A stretch of 64,000 nucleotides of DNA from Glaciimonas sp. CA11.2 (GCF_034314045.1 NZ_JAVIWL010000001.1:1054001-1118000), one strand, 5' to 3'. Numbered from the stretch's first letter, positions 33,534 through 43,980 are shown. Made by a program: numbers and translations. Notes: a model not told the origin generated them from the sequence alone.

Positions 33534-34697
33534 TTAGTGATTATTACCTATCGTCATAATTCGCATCGCAAAGCGATAGACGAAAAAAGCTGATCCGTAC
33601 CACAGCCGCCGACTCCACGATCTGTGCCCGAATTCAGCTGATTGCACCTCTACACCATCCGCGATACCCGCTTCGATTTTCTGGCGCAACAAATCTGCAA
33701 ATTTTGCATCTCGAATGACGACATTCGCCTCCTGATTCACCAATAGACTCAAACCGTCGTAATTACTCGATCCCACGGTGGCCCATTCGTCATCCACCAC
33801 AGCGACTTTAGCGTGTAGCGCGGTCTTGCGATATTCGACGATTCTGACGCCCGCTTTGAGTAACTTGGGATAATACGAGTGCGTCACCGCATCCTGCAGA
33901 CGATAATGTCCGACGCCGAGTAGCAAAGTCACCTTGACACCGCGCTGTGCAGCAGAAACTAAGGCCTGGCGTAATTTACGGCCCGGTGCAAAGTAAGGAT
34001 TCGCTAACAAAGCGCTTTCGCGTGCATGCCCCAATGCCTGCATGTAAGCACGTTGAATCGTTCGTCGATTGCGTAAATTGTCGCGAATGACTAACCCTGC
34101 CGATGCGGCCCCATGCGACGCCATGTTTATCTTTACGCGTGCACGCTTAAACTCATCCCACCGTGCACGTAATTTTATCCCACCCATACGCATCCATTGT
34201 GCCTCCAATTCGGCATGTATTGTTGGCACAAGAGGCCCCACAATGCGGATAGAAAAATCCCAGCGCGGGGCAGGCAATGGCAAATGTCGCGCATCATCGG
34301 TGAACATATCGTCATTAATATTAATGCCGCCGACGAACGCGATCTGGTGATCGACCACGCACAATTTACGATGAGTGCGCACCACCCCGCGACGGAACCA
34401 AGGGTTAAAGATGCGATGTTTGATGGGCGTGCCAAGAAACTCTTCCGTTAATAAAGTGTTATGTGCACGCCCAGTGCCAAGCCAGTCGGTCACCACTCTG
34501 ACCGCAACGCCTCTTTTTGCTGCTTCCATCAACGCCGCCTTAACCCGTTGGGCGGTGGCATCGGCCGCAAAAATATACGTTTCCAGATAGACCTCGTCGC
34601 GCGCGCCGTTAATGGCCGCGATTAAAGCCGGGAAAAATTCCGCGCCACTTTGCAACAGGTCAATATGATTGTCAGCGGTAAAATTTACCGCGCGCAT
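33534..34697 (-). CDS. clsB: Cardiolipin synthase ClsB-like phospholipase D
   Basis: 387 residues with two HKD motifs: HRKLCVVDHQIAFVGGININD (~112-132) and HAKVAVVDDEWATVGSSNYD (~297-316), the catalytic pair of the PLD superfamily. There is no N-terminal transmembrane pair, so it fits ClsB rather than ClsA. It condenses phosphatidylglycerol or a related donor to cardiolipin at the inner membrane. The EEP-family gene lies upstream on the same strand, 166 bases away; such pairs often occur together. Confidence 0.88.
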   Translation of the reverse strand: MRAVNFTADNHIDLLQSGAEFFPALIAAINGARDEVYLETYIFAADATAQRVKAALMEAAKRGVAVRVVTDWLGTGRAHNTLLTEEFLGTPIKHRIFNPWFRRGVVRTHRKLCVVDHQIAFVGGININDDMFTDDARHLPLPAPRWDFSIRIVGPLVPTIHAELEAQWMRMGGIKLRARWDEFKRARVKINMASHGAASAGLVIRDNLRNRRTIQRAYMQALGHARESALLANPYFAPGRKLRQALVSAAQRGVKVTLLLGVGHYRLQDAVTHSYYPKLLKAGVRIVEYRKTALHAKVAVVDDEWATVGSSNYDGLSLLVNQEANVVIRDAKFADLLRQKIEAGIADGVEVQSAEFGHRSWSRRLWYGSAFFVYRFAMRIMTIGNNH

Positions 34698-34863
34698 AGG
34701 CTACACAAAAAACAGATCGTCATGAGATATGCCGGTTAAGGGTTATGCGCTACATTATTGACGACATTCACGACGATATTGCCGCTCATTAGCTTTGATG
34801 ATTTGCTTGGGATTGGTTTGGTATTGCCTTGACATTAGTCCTGCAATACCGACGATAAAGAGT

Positions 34864-35682
34864 CTACTTCAACCGTAACGTCGCCACAATCGGAGCGTGA
34901 TCCGATAACTTAGCCCACGCCGGTCCATGTAATACATGTGCTGATTCTACGGCAAAGCCGCGTAGATAGATGCGATCCAGGCGCAGCCAAGGAAGCGCGG
35001 CAGGAAATGTGCGGGCCGGTTTAATTTTGGCGGTGGACGCCGATTTGATGCCTGGCTCGCGTCCCATCAGTTTACGTAAATAATATCCCACCCCGTGCGC
35101 CGCAATCCGCTCGTCAAAAATCTCCGAGACACCGAGACGCACGCGCAACAATTCACTTAGTCGATTTCCCCAATCATTGAAGTCACCGGCAATAATCAAT
35201 GGCGCATCTGGCGGTGACGAACTACGCACCGCCTCGATTAATGCCGCCGTTTGTCGGCGCCGACCGCCGCCAAACAAACCCAAATGAACGACGTAACAAT
35301 GGACGTCTGCCTGAGGGGTTTTTATCACGCAATGCAAAATGCCACGCGCCTCGTATGCATGATCCGACACATCCTGATTGGTCTGCGAAGCAATCTCAAA
35401 GCGACTTAATAATGCATTTCCGTGATGACCATGGTCATACACTGCATTCATTCCATACGCAGCATGATGAGAATCACCAGCGAGAAAGTCTTGCTGGGAT
35501 TGTTCCGGCCAATGAGCGGAGTGACGCGCAGCCATTAAATCATGCCGCCCTTGCACTTCTTGCAAGAAGAAGACGTCGGCTTCCATCAATGCCAGCGCTT
35601 GCTTTAGAGCATGGACACGTGGACGACTTCCGATAGAGGAGACGCCTTTGTGGATGTTATAGGTCGCAATTCGTATTTTCAT
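34864..35682 (-). CDS. Endonuclease/exonuclease/phosphatase-family protein
   Basis: 272 residues from the ATG at 35682 (MKIRIATYNIHKGVSSIGSR). The EEP fold is shown by the N-terminal TYNIHKG, the metal-binding Glu in VFFLQEVQG, IIAGDFNDWGNRLSELL (Asp/Asn pair) and the C-terminal LSDHAPIVATLRL with the catalytic His. Substrate unknown; homologues beside clsB are often annotated as phosphodiesterases. A TTG at 35727 would extend it but lies directly against the nudB stop. Confidence 0.85.
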   Translation of the reverse strand: MKIRIATYNIHKGVSSIGSRPRVHALKQALALMEADVFFLQEVQGRHDLMAARHSAHWPEQSQQDFLAGDSHHAAYGMNAVYDHGHHGNALLSRFEIASQTNQDVSDHAYEARGILHCVIKTPQADVHCYVVHLGLFGGGRRRQTAALIEAVRSSSPPDAPLIIAGDFNDWGNRLSELLRVRLGVSEIFDERIAAHGVGYYLRKLMGREPGIKSASTAKIKPARTFPAALPWLRLDRIYLRGFAVESAHVLHGPAWAKLSDHAPIVATLRLK

Positions 35683-35727
35683 CGCTTTTGATCCACGTGA
35701 AATAAAAGCGTCATAGCGCGGAAACAA

Positions 35728-36195
35728 CTACCTTTTAACATCCCGTAGTCGGTGAGGAAGTTGCAATATCGCCTCTGCGTTTGATGGAGAAAAACACAAG
35801 TCCGCAGCCTCTCTGTGCGGCATCCAGCGATACTCGACATGTTCGCGCGGTGCTAAAACAATGTGAATTTCTGCAGGCACTTCGAGACTAAAAACGTGCT
35901 CAGTGTTAGTGGTCACACCCGGCGCATAACGATGACGCCACATAGGATAAATGTCATAGACGTTGGAAAGTTGCCAGTCACGTAAATGCGACATTGGTAC
36001 CTGACCATCGGACACAATAATGCCCGTTTCTTCGGCTACCTCACGAATGGCAGTCTGAACCAAAGACTCGTCAGGCGTATCTTTAGATCCGGTCACAGAT
36101 TGCCAAAAATCGACGTTATCGGTGCGCGAAATCATTAAAACCTGCAAATCAATCGTATGGATGACAACAAGAACAGATTCGGGAATTTTATCCAT
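35728..36195 (-). CDS. nudB: NudB, dihydroneopterin triphosphate pyrophosphatase
   Basis: 155 residues from the ATG at 36195 (MDKIPESVLVVIHTIDLQVLMISR). The Nudix box runs from FWQSVTGSKD to AIREVAEETGI with the metal-binding REVxEE. Length, the ESVLVVIHT start and WQSVTGS match NudB, the folate-pathway enzyme removing pyrophosphate from dihydroneopterin triphosphate. A longer frame reaches 36363 but its extra part is not conserved-looking. Confidence 0.88.
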   Translation of the reverse strand: MDKIPESVLVVIHTIDLQVLMISRTDNVDFWQSVTGSKDTPDESLVQTAIREVAEETGIIVSDGQVPMSHLRDWQLSNVYDIYPMWRHRYAPGVTTNTEHVFSLEVPAEIHIVLAPREHVEYRWMPHREAADLCFSPSNAEAILQLPHRLRDVKR

Positions 36196-36415
36196 GCACA
36201 CACTATAAAAATAGCAAACAATTATTGAGGAACAATATAAGAAGCCAGACCGGATGGCACACGTTTTTTTATCATCCATTAATCTACCAAGTCGGCCGAC
36301 TAATACGGACGACCATGGAACATAAAAAACAGATGGTGTTGCTAAGAATAAAGCCCGTTTCAATCACAAATTCGGACCTAAACCTTACTATAGACTGATT
36401 TGATCGAGACATAAA

Positions 36416-36439
36416 AAAAGCGCGGAAAACCGCGCTTTT
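36416..36439. terminator. Bidirectional terminator after aspS
   Basis: AAAAGCGCGG (36416-36425) pairs perfectly with CCGCGCTTTT (36430-36439) around AAAA. On the minus strand it is followed by a run of seven T-rich bases. It lies 65 bases beyond the aspS stop. Confidence 0.85.
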
Positions 36440-36504
36440 GAATACTATCTATTGTACAAGCGACTCACTCTTAATAAACAAAGTTGATCGCACGGCAGTC
36501 AACC

Positions 36505-38310
36505 TTAAGAAACCACTTTGGCTTCTGGCGCACGCAGACGAATGTGTAGTTCTTTCAACTGTTTTTCTTCAACTACCGATGGCGCCTGAGTTAACAGACA
36601 TTGTGCCCGCTGGGTTTTTGGAAAAGCGATCACATCGCGAATAGATTCGGCACCGGTCATCATGGTGACGATACGATCCAGGCCGAAGGCCAGACCACCA
36701 TGCGGAGGCGCGCCGTATTGCAACGCGTCTAACAAGAAACCGAACTTCAGTTGCGCTTCTTCCGCATCAATCTTCAACGCGCGGAAGACTTTACTTTGCA
36801 CTTCAGCACGATGGATACGGATTGATCCGCCGCCTAGTTCCCAACCGTTCAATACCATGTCATAGGCTTTAGCAATACACTTGCCTGGATCGGTTTCAAG
36901 ATAGTCTTCATGACCATCTTTTGGGGCCGTGAACGGATGATGGCAAGCACTCCAACGCTCGCCAGCTTCGTCGTATTCAAACATTGGGAAGTCAACCACC
37001 CATAGCGGACGCCATGTATCGTCAAACAGGCCGACCTTTTTACCGAACTCGCTATGACCGATCTTGACGCGCAATGCACCGATAGCGTCGTTGACCACTT
37101 TCGCCTTGTCAGCACCAAAGAAAATCAGATCGCCATCTTGCGCGCCGGTTTGCGCAAGAATTTGTGCCAATGCGACGTCGTGCAAGTTTTTGACGATAGG
37201 CGATTGCAAGCCATCGCGGCCCTTAGCGGTTTCGTTAACTTTGATATACGCCAAACCACGTGCGCCATAAATAGCAACGAATTGCGTGTAAGCATCAATT
37301 TCGGAGCGCGGCATGGCAGCGCCACCGGGAACGCGCAAACCAACCACGCGACCGTTTTCCATATTGGCAGCGCCCGAGAATACTTTGAAATCAACATCCT
37401 TCATGACCGCGGTCAGGTCCGTGAATTCGAGCTTCACGCGCATATCCGGCTTGTCGGAACCGTACATTGCCATTGCAGTGGCAAAGTCCATCACAGGGAA
37501 CGGATTTGGCAAATCGATATCTAGTGCGTTCTTGAATACCAGGCGGATCATGCCTTCGAACATATCGCGGATTTCTTGCTCGGACATGAACGATGTTTCG
37601 CAATCGATCTGCGTAAATTCAGGCTGGCGATCAGCGCGTAAATCTTCGTCGCGGAAGCATTTTACAATTTGATAATAGCGGTCAAAGTTTGCCACCATCA
37701 ACAATTGCTTAAACAATTGCGGCGATTGCGGAAGCGCGAAGAAATGGCCTGCGTTCACGCGCGACGGGACCAGGTAATCACGCGCGCCTTCTGGCGTTGA
37801 CTTGGTCAACATCGGCGTTTCGATATCAATGAAGCCGTTTGCATCCAAAAATTTACGCACTTCCATCGTTACTTTGTAACGCAGGCGCAGATTGTTTTGC
37901 ATTTGGGGACGACGCAAATCCAGCACCCGATGCGTCAGACGTGTGGTTTCCGACAGATTGTCGTCATCCAACTGGAACGGCGGCGTCACGGACGCATTCA
38001 GCACTTCCAGCGTATGGGCCAATACTTCGATTTGGCCCGACTTCAGGTTTTTGTTGACGGTGCCGTCTGGACGGTTACGCACCACACCAGTGATACGCAG
38101 GCAAAACTCATTGCGCACGACTTCGGCATTTTTGAAAACATCTACGCGATCAGGATCACACACAATTTGCACAAGACCTTCGCGGTCGCGCAAGTCGATA
38201 AAAATCACGCCGCCATGGTCGCGACGACGATGTACCCAGCCGCACAGGCTGACGGTCTGATCGAGAAGTGCCTCGGTGGTGAGGCCGCAATAGTGGGTTC
38301 GCATGGACAT
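36505..38310 (-). CDS. aspS: Aspartyl-tRNA synthetase
   Basis: About 601 residues from the ATG at 38310, preceded by GGAAG. It has an N-terminal OB-fold anticodon-binding domain ([23 protein letters not shown]), a class II catalytic core with motif 2 ([22 protein letters not shown]) and motif 3 ([15 protein letters not shown]), and a bacterial GAD insertion in the middle. It charges tRNA-Asp; betaproteobacterial enzymes may be non-discriminating and also charge tRNA-Asn. Upstream, in minus-strand order, lies the DUF502 gene. Confidence 0.96.
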   Translation of the reverse strand: MSMRTHYCGLTTEALLDQTVSLCGWVHRRRDHGGVIFIDLRDREGLVQIVCDPDRVDVFKNAEVVRNEFCLRITGVVRNRPDGTVNKNLKSGQIEVLAHTLEVLNASVTPPFQLDDDNLSETTRLTHRVLDLRRPQMQNNLRLRYKVTMEVRKFLDANGFIDIETPMLTKSTPEGARDYLVPSRVNAGHFFALPQSPQLFKQLLMVANFDRYYQIVKCFRDEDLRADRQPEFTQIDCETSFMSEQEIRDMFEGMIRLVFKNALDIDLPNPFPVMDFATAMAMYGSDKPDMRVKLEFTDLTAVMKDVDFKVFSGAANMENGRVVGLRVPGGAAMPRSEIDAYTQFVAIYGARGLAYIKVNETAKGRDGLQSPIVKNLHDVALAQILAQTGAQDGDLIFFGADKAKVVNDAIGALRVKIGHSEFGKKVGLFDDTWRPLWVVDFPMFEYDEAGERWSACHHPFTAPKDGHEDYLETDPGKCIAKAYDMVLNGWELGGGSIRIHRAEVQSKVFRALKIDAEEAQLKFGFLLDALQYGAPPHGGLAFGLDRIVTMMTGAESIRDVIAFPKTQRAQCLLTQAPSVVEEKQLKELHIRLRAPEAKVVS

Positions 38311-38451
38311 ATTCAATTCTTCCGAAGTTCAGGTGTTAAGTTCAATGTTACTGAGAGTAACTATCAGTGGGTCTTGGGGTCTTGTTTGCGTCTGCGGTGC
38401 GTCTATTTTTACTTGCAACAGTCAATAAACCGTCATAGCGCATCGAATCGT

Positions 38452-39075
38452 CTAAACAGGATCATTAATGCGTTTTTTTTCTACATGATCAGGCGGTGAT
38501 ACGACGCCCATCGAAATGATGTATTTCAGTGCTTCGTCAACGCTCATACTCAGCTCTACTGTATCGGCACGCGGCACCATCAGAAAAAATCCTGAAGTTG
38601 GATTCGGGGTCGTCGGTATATACACACTGACGTAATCACCTTCCAGATGATTTTTTACATCACCGCCAGGAACGCCGGTCAGGAATGCGATGGTCCATGA
38701 TCCCCGACGCGGATATTCCACCAACAATGCCTTGCGGAAAGCATTTCCTGAGGATGAAAATAACGTATCTGATACTTGCTTGACGCTGGAATAAATCGAG
38801 TTGACGACCGGAATGCGCGTTAATACTGCTTCCCACAACGCCACGACCTGACGCCCAATAAAGTTGTGCGTTGCCAATCCCGTGAAGAATATGATCAACA
38901 ACGTCAAAATAGTGCCGAGACCGGGAATATTAAAGCCTATCAGCGCTTTTGGACGCCACTCTACCGGTAGGAACAATAATGACTGATCCATTGTTCCAAT
39001 GATCAGATTCAGTACCCATAGCGTAATCGCCAGAGGAACCAAAACCAGTAAACCGGTAATGAAATATTTGCGCAT
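38452..39075 (-). CDS. DUF502 membrane protein
   Basis: 207 residues from the ATG at 39075 (MRKYFITGLLVLVPLAITLWVL). Two N-terminal membrane helices (residues ~5-25 and ~52-75) are followed by a soluble domain with VLTRIPVVNSIYSSVKQVSDTLF and VYIPTTPNPTSGFFLMVPR, the DUF502 signature. Function unknown; in betaproteobacteria it commonly sits between the FmdB-like gene and aspS, as here. Confidence 0.88.
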   Translation of the reverse strand: MRKYFITGLLVLVPLAITLWVLNLIIGTMDQSLLFLPVEWRPKALIGFNIPGLGTILTLLIIFFTGLATHNFIGRQVVALWEAVLTRIPVVNSIYSSVKQVSDTLFSSSGNAFRKALLVEYPRRGSWTIAFLTGVPGGDVKNHLEGDYVSVYIPTTPNPTSGFFLMVPRADTVELSMSVDEALKYIISMGVVSPPDHVEKKRINDPV

Positions 39076-39152
39076 GGTTTTCTTCAACGGGGCGAACCGC
39101 GATTGGCAGTTCGGCCCAAGACAGTTTAGTTAAAATTCGTGCCGCAGCGCTG

Positions 39153-39563
39153 TCAGGTCGCCGTGGAAGAGGATGTTTTGCTGGCTGTGGTATTGCCAGC
39201 GCTCGTACTTGTAGTACTTCCACTACTTGCACTTGCCGCAGTGCTAGCCGGTGCACTATTCGATGACGCTGGAGCGCTGGTCGATGCCGCCGCCGCTGGC
39301 GTCGCCGCAACCGCGCTATCGGTAGCAGTTGAAGTGCCGCCTTCCTCGCTCGCGCCGGTCGCTGATTTGCCAGTCGCCGCACCGCCGCGGAAATCGGTGA
39401 CGTACCAACCCGTCCCTTTTAGCTGAAAACCGGCAGCAGTCACTTGTTTCTTAAAGGACTCTTGATGGCATGTTGGGCACACAGTTAGCTGCGCGTCCGA
39501 CATTTTTTGCAATACATCTTTAGCAAAACCACAAGCTTCGCAGCGATAGGCGTAAATTGGCAT
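39153..39563 (-). CDS. FmdB-family zinc-ribbon protein
   Basis: 136 residues from the ATG at 39563 with GGAG 8 bases upstream. MPIYAYRCEACGF...VCPTCH gives the CxxC...CxxC zinc ribbon in the first ~45 residues, then GTGWYVTDF. The remaining ~75 residues are a low-complexity Ala/Ser/Thr/Gly tail, probably disordered. Small putative regulatory protein of unknown function. First of the FmdB-DUF502-aspS group. Confidence 0.88.
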   Translation of the reverse strand: MPIYAYRCEACGFAKDVLQKMSDAQLTVCPTCHQESFKKQVTAAGFQLKGTGWYVTDFRGGAATGKSATGASEEGGTSTATDSAVAATPAAAASTSAPASSNSAPASTAASASSGSTTSTSAGNTTASKTSSSTAT

Positions 39564-39699
39564 GGTAAAACTCCGCGAAAAGCGTGTAAAACCCTGAATT
39601 ATAAAGGTTTTTGCGGAATCCACACCGTTACGCTACTACAGGAGTTATATCTGCTCAGCATGAAAGGTCTCTCTTGTGCGCGTAGAACAGATAAACGGC

Positions 39700-40782
39700 T
39701 CAACGGGCGCGAATTTCAGTCCACAAGCGGTTCAATGCGCGGCGCTGTTTGCCATCAAGATCCTTCAACATTTCCAATTTAGCAACTGTGGCCTTTGTCG
39801 GGAAAATCGCTGTATTTTTTGCAATTTCGGGATTGATGTATTGTGCGGCCTCAGCATTCGGATTGCCGGTTCCGATCAAATTGGTCAATTCGGCTGCATT
39901 TTTTCCATCTAGCATAAAGTTAATAAACTTCAGCGCCAGATCTGGACGCGGCGCATCCTTGTGGATCACCATGCTGTCGAGCGCCAATACTGCACCTTCT
40001 TTTGGCAATGCCGCCCGAATACGGAATTTTCGACCGGCCTTCTGAGCGTCTACATCAGCTTGAAAAATATCACTCGAATAACCATGCACTACCCACACGT
40101 TCCCAACGGTGAGTTCCTTGATATAACTACTTCCATTGAACGCCGCCCAATACGGTTTTGCGCGCAGAATCACATTCTTCGCCTCCTCCCAATGCTTTTC
40201 GTCTGTATCGTTAGCAGAATAGCCACGATATTTCATGGCGGCTGCGATCAACTCATTGGCAGAATCCAGGACGGTCACTTTGCCTTTGATCTTGGCCAGA
40301 ATGGCGGGATCAAAAATAGTCGCCCAACTATCGACCGGAATACCCAGTTCTTTTATTTTTTGCTCGTTGTAGCCCAACAACGTGATCGTATAAGCATAAG
40401 GCACTGAATAAACATTGCCCTTATCGAAATCCTTATTCATGTATGCCGAATTTATATTCTTCAAATTCGGCAGTTGCGATTTATCTAAAGGCTTCAACGC
40501 CTTTTGCTTGATCAAAGCATCCAGCGCATTTCCGGTGGGCACAATAATGTCATAACCCTTGGCTCCTGCCGCAAGCTTAGCCAGCATTTCTTCATTGTCA
40601 CCATAGTAAGTCTGCACCACTTTGCATTTACAAGAGGCTTCAAAGCGCTGCACGGTTTCAGGCGCGATATAGTTATTCCAGTTATACAAATGCAATTCGT
40701 CGGCCGCTTGCGCTGAAACAGCCGTAGTGACACCGGCAATACTGACAACGAGCAGCGCTAACATGGAAAACAATTTTTTCAT
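39700..40782 (-). CDS. potF: Periplasmic polyamine-binding protein of ABC transporter
   Basis: 360 residues. Signal peptide MKKLFSMLALLVVSIAGVTT...SAQA (~26 residues) and then DELHLYNWNNYIAPETVQRFE, the PotD/PotF start. It also shows YDIIVPTGNALDALIKQ, VPYAYTITLLGYN and PRPDLALKFINFMLD. It should bind putrescine or spermidine in the periplasm. Last gene of the minus-strand potGHIF operon, with ~80 bases after potI. Substrate choice between putrescine and spermidine is not decided by sequence. Confidence 0.9.
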   Translation of the reverse strand: MKKLFSMLALLVVSIAGVTTAVSAQAADELHLYNWNNYIAPETVQRFEASCKCKVVQTYYGDNEEMLAKLAAGAKGYDIIVPTGNALDALIKQKALKPLDKSQLPNLKNINSAYMNKDFDKGNVYSVPYAYTITLLGYNEQKIKELGIPVDSWATIFDPAILAKIKGKVTVLDSANELIAAAMKYRGYSANDTDEKHWEEAKNVILRAKPYWAAFNGSSYIKELTVGNVWVVHGYSSDIFQADVDAQKAGRKFRIRAALPKEGAVLALDSMVIHKDAPRPDLALKFINFMLDGKNAAELTNLIGTGNPNAEAAQYINPEIAKNTAIFPTKATVAKLEMLKDLDGKQRRALNRLWTEIRAR

Positions 40783-40863
40783 GGCAATCCTTGAGGAATG
40801 ATGATGTGGATGAAATTAAGAAGGCAATAAAGCACGCAATTGAGCACGCAAATGGGTACGCAA

Positions 40864-41667
40864 TTAAGACGACGAGCGCAGTGCGCTAGGAGCTAACTTC
40901 GCAGCCACAATAATAAGAAATAGCGTCAGCACCATTAACAGGGTTGAGACCGCATTCACTTCGGGCGTAACCGCAATCTTGATCATGGAATAAATTTGTA
41001 ACGGCAACGTTGAGGCATTCGCACCCGCGGTAAAAAAAGTGATGACAAAATCATCGATTGACAACGTAAACGCCATCAACGCGCCAGCTAGAACGCCGGG
41101 CATAATTAACGGAAGCGTCACCAGACGGAAAGCCTGAAGCGGTGTCGCACCACAATCCCGTGCCGCTTCAGTCAGGCTTTCATCCATACCAGACAAGCGC
41201 GAGCGCACCACGATAGCGACAAAACCAATACAGAAGGCAATATGCGCTAACGTGATCGATACCAACCCTAACGTGATATTGAGCATTACAAAGAAAATCA
41301 GCAGCGACACGCCAATAAGGATTTCGGGAATCGCAATCGGCGTCAGCACCAATAAAGGCAGTAACTTCAACTTATACCGGTGCATCGCAAAACCAGCCAT
41401 CGTTCCAAGCACTGTCGCGACTGCGCTTGAAACCAGGGCAATCATCAGCGAGTTTCCGGCAGCGCTTAACATCTCGTGGTCATTAAACAGCTTGCGATAC
41501 CAATCAAAAGTGAATCCGACCCATTCTGCGTTGAGTTGGGAGTCATTAAATGAATACACCATCACAATAATCAACGGCACGTACAAAAAACCAAATACCA
41601 ACACCGCTACTGCCCATAACGCGATGGTGCGTTTATTGATGCCATCAAGTCGATGAACATTCACCAT
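40864..41667 (-). CDS. potI: Polyamine ABC transporter permease (PotI/PotC type)
   Basis: 267 residues with six predicted membrane helices. The binding-protein-dependent transport EAA loop is ESLTEAARDCGATPLQAFRLVTLPLIMPG (~160-188). The start FLYVPLIIVMVYSFNDSQLNAEWVGFTFDWYRKLF is typical of PotC/PotI. It pairs with the PotH-type permease to form the membrane channel. It starts 6 bases after the potH stop. Confidence 0.9.
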   Translation of the reverse strand: MVNVHRLDGINKRTIALWAVAVLVFGFLYVPLIIVMVYSFNDSQLNAEWVGFTFDWYRKLFNDHEMLSAAGNSLMIALVSSAVATVLGTMAGFAMHRYKLKLLPLLVLTPIAIPEILIGVSLLIFFVMLNITLGLVSITLAHIAFCIGFVAIVVRSRLSGMDESLTEAARDCGATPLQAFRLVTLPLIMPGVLAGALMAFTLSIDDFVITFFTAGANASTLPLQIYSMIKIAVTPEVNAVSTLLMVLTLFLIIVAAKLAPSALRSSS

Positions 41668-41673
41668 ATTTTT

Positions 41674-42627
41674 CTATCCTTGTCGTCTTGGTCTTGATGC
41701 GAGCATAGCCACGCCCGCCACCGCTAGTGCGGCGACCGTCAACACAATCGACAACACGCTCCCAAATGGCCAATCGCGGGTTTCCAAAAATTGTTGCTTG
41801 ATGACATTACCAATCATCATGCCGCCTGTTCCGCCAAGTATGTCCGACACCGCAAAAATCCCCAACGCCGGAATGAAAACCAGCGCCGCGCCAGCATAAA
41901 CACCGGGTAGCGATAACGGAAAAGTAATCCGCCAAAAACGCTGCCACGCCGACGCACCCAAATCCTGCGCGGCGTCCAGCAATGCCGGATCATGTTTTTC
42001 CAAATTAGCATAGAGCGGCAAGACCATGAAAGGTAAGTGAACATAGACCAGACCAACGATCACCGAAAACGCGGTAAATAACAGCGTCACCGGCTGCACG
42101 CCAACCAATCCCAATACGTAATTGAGCGCACGGGTCAAACCCGATTGCGGCCCCAAAATAATCATCCAGGCGTATACCCGGATCAAAAAATTACTCCAGA
42201 ATGGCAGGATCACCAACAGAATCAATAAATCGCGATATTTTTTGGCGCTTCGGGCGATGAGTATCGCCACCGGATACGCCATGATCAGACAGCAAAAAGT
42301 GGTGATCAATGCGTACATCAAGGATTTCAAAAAAATCGCTGTATAGATAAAGTCGGACGCAAACCGCGTATAGCTTTCGATCGTCAGATTAAGCTTACCC
42401 GCCGCGTCGAAGATGGGTTCTAGTCCACCGTAATCGCCAGCGTAGCGAAACGATGCAAACACCATGATCAGGCTAGGAATCGCAAAAAATATCAGCAGAT
42501 AGACCAACGGCGGCCCGCTAATCAACCAGCGTGCTAATCGTCCGCGCGGGCTTGGGCTTGGGCTTGGGCTTGGGCTTGGGCTTGGGCTTGGGCGTGGTGA
42601 CGGTAACAAGGGTACGGCCTCACTCAT
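41674..42627 (-). CDS. potH: Polyamine ABC transporter permease (PotH/PotB type) with Pro-Ser repeat
   Basis: 317 residues, ATG in a 4-base overlap with potG. Six membrane helices; the EAA loop is ALLDAAQDLGASAWQRFWRITFPLSLPG. The N-terminal ~30 residues contain an uninterrupted Pro-Ser dipeptide run, encoded by seven copies of the hexamer CTTGGG (plus-strand view, 42551-42592). The run lies before the first helix, in the cytoplasm, and its copy number could vary without shifting the frame. Confidence 0.9.
   Translation of the reverse strand: MSEAVPLLPSPRPSPSPSPSPSPSPSPRGRLARWLISGPPLVYLLIFFAIPSLIMVFASFRYAGDYGGLEPIFDAAGKLNLTIESYTRFASDFIYTAIFLKSLMYALITTFCCLIMAYPVAILIARSAKKYRDLLILLVILPFWSNFLIRVYAWMIILGPQSGLTRALNYVLGLVGVQPVTLLFTAFSVIVGLVYVHLPFMVLPLYANLEKHDPALLDAAQDLGASAWQRFWRITFPLSLPGVYAGAALVFIPALGIFAVSDILGGTGGMMIGNVIKQQFLETRDWPFGSVLSIVLTVAALAVAGVAMLASRPRRQG
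42551..42592. repeat. Hexanucleotide microsatellite (CTTGGG)7 in potH
   Basis: Seven perfect copies of CTTGGG, preceded by GGG, inside the 5' part of potH. They encode the Pro-Ser run. Hexamer slippage adds or removes whole dipeptides and keeps the frame. Confidence 0.9.
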
Positions 42628-43715
42628 ACAGAATCATACAAAAAATGTCCTGCCTCGAAACTCCACGCCACATCAACAGCATCGCCGACTTCAAAGAACT
42701 TGGCGCGCCCGGCAGCCGAATTGGCTAGCAGTGCTTCTATCGCCGCCCCACCTTCGGTTTGCACAATGTAGACCGTCACGTCACCGAGATATAGAAGTTC
42801 TTTCACGTAGCCCTTAAAATGATTTTCCGCACTGTGGCCGCTAACTGCGGCACTGATTAGAATCTTTTCAGGGCGCAACGCCAGCGTTCCTTTTCGACCA
42901 ATCACCGCATCAGGTGGTAACGCTGCCGTGACTTGACCCAGTCCCGCGACATCAAGATGCATCGTGGCTTCGTCGATGCTCTCGATAACACCATCTAATA
43001 AATTACATGTGCCAATAAAATCGGCAACAAAACGGGTTTTGGGATAACTATAGATGCGTGATGGCTCGTCCAACTGCTCAACTTGACCGTGATTCAAGAC
43101 CGCGATGCGATGCGACAAGGCCAATGCTTCGGTTTGGTCGTGGGTTACATAGACAAAGGTAATACCCACTTCTTTTTGCAAATTGATGAGTTCAATCTGC
43201 ATCTGCTCGCGCAACTTCGCGTCCATCGCTGACAACGGTTCGTCCAGCAACAGCAATTTCGGTCGGGATACAAGCGCACGCGCGACCGCGACACGCTGCC
43301 GCTGACCACCAGACAATTCGTGCGGGTAGCGCGCACCAAAACCGACCAGCCGCACATCTTCCAGCGCTTCAACTACTTTTTGTTTGATTTCTGCTGGCGG
43401 AAGTTTTGCCATTTTTAACGGGAAGGCGATATTAGCGCTCACCGTCATGTGTGGGAACAACGCGTAATTCTGAAACACGGTGCAGACAGGACGTTGCTCG
43501 GGCGGAATGCCTACGAGATCAACGCCATCCAGCATTATTTGGCCCGCATTGGGTAAATCGAACCCGGCGATCATGCGAAGTAAAGTGGTTTTGCCGCAAC
43601 CTGACGGGCCCAGCAACGTAAAGAATTCACCGGCCTCAATCGACAAACTGATGTTATTAACCGCGGTGAAGTCACCGAAGAAGCGACTAACGTTACGAAT
43701 TTCGAGCAAAGCCAT
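42624..43715 (-). CDS. potG: Polyamine ABC transporter ATPase
   Basis: 363 residues from the ATG at 43715 (MALLEIRNVSRFFGDFTAV) with GGGG upstream; a longer frame to 43754 lacks support. Walker A GPSGCGKTT (~36-44), Q-loop in VFQNYALFPHMTV, signature LSGGQRQRVAVARAL, Walker B LLLLDEPLSAMD, H-loop VTHDQTEAL, then the C-terminal TOBE domain. It powers polyamine import. First gene of potGHIF. Confidence 0.93.
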   Translation of the reverse strand: MALLEIRNVSRFFGDFTAVNNISLSIEAGEFFTLLGPSGCGKTTLLRMIAGFDLPNAGQIMLDGVDLVGIPPEQRPVCTVFQNYALFPHMTVSANIAFPLKMAKLPPAEIKQKVVEALEDVRLVGFGARYPHELSGGQRQRVAVARALVSRPKLLLLDEPLSAMDAKLREQMQIELINLQKEVGITFVYVTHDQTEALALSHRIAVLNHGQVEQLDEPSRIYSYPKTRFVADFIGTCNLLDGVIESIDEATMHLDVAGLGQVTAALPPDAVIGRKGTLALRPEKILISAAVSGHSAENHFKGYVKELLYLGDVTVYIVQTEGGAAIEALLANSAAGRAKFFEVGDAVDVAWSFEAGHFLYDSV

Positions 43716-43980
43716 GGATGTTGCCCCGGAAAGCAAAAGCGCAGATTGTAGCAAAAAAGCACTTATTTACGCGAACTTACCATGCCCCGGCAAAGAAATA
43801 AGTTTTGCCTCACAGCGTTTTGGTCTGAAGTTCATGCGACCATTAACATTCGCAAGCACGCTCTGTTTTATGACTGTCGCAATGGTTTCCAAAAGCATCC
43901 GCACGAAGATAGTGCGACTGCGCCATTAAAGATACATCGGAGAACTAGTCATCCTCGACGCAATCCACCGTTTTGGCTTT

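Noticed and set aside
42551..42592. Hexamer array as a CRISPR
   Set aside because: Repeat unit is 6 bp without spacers and encodes an in-frame dipeptide.
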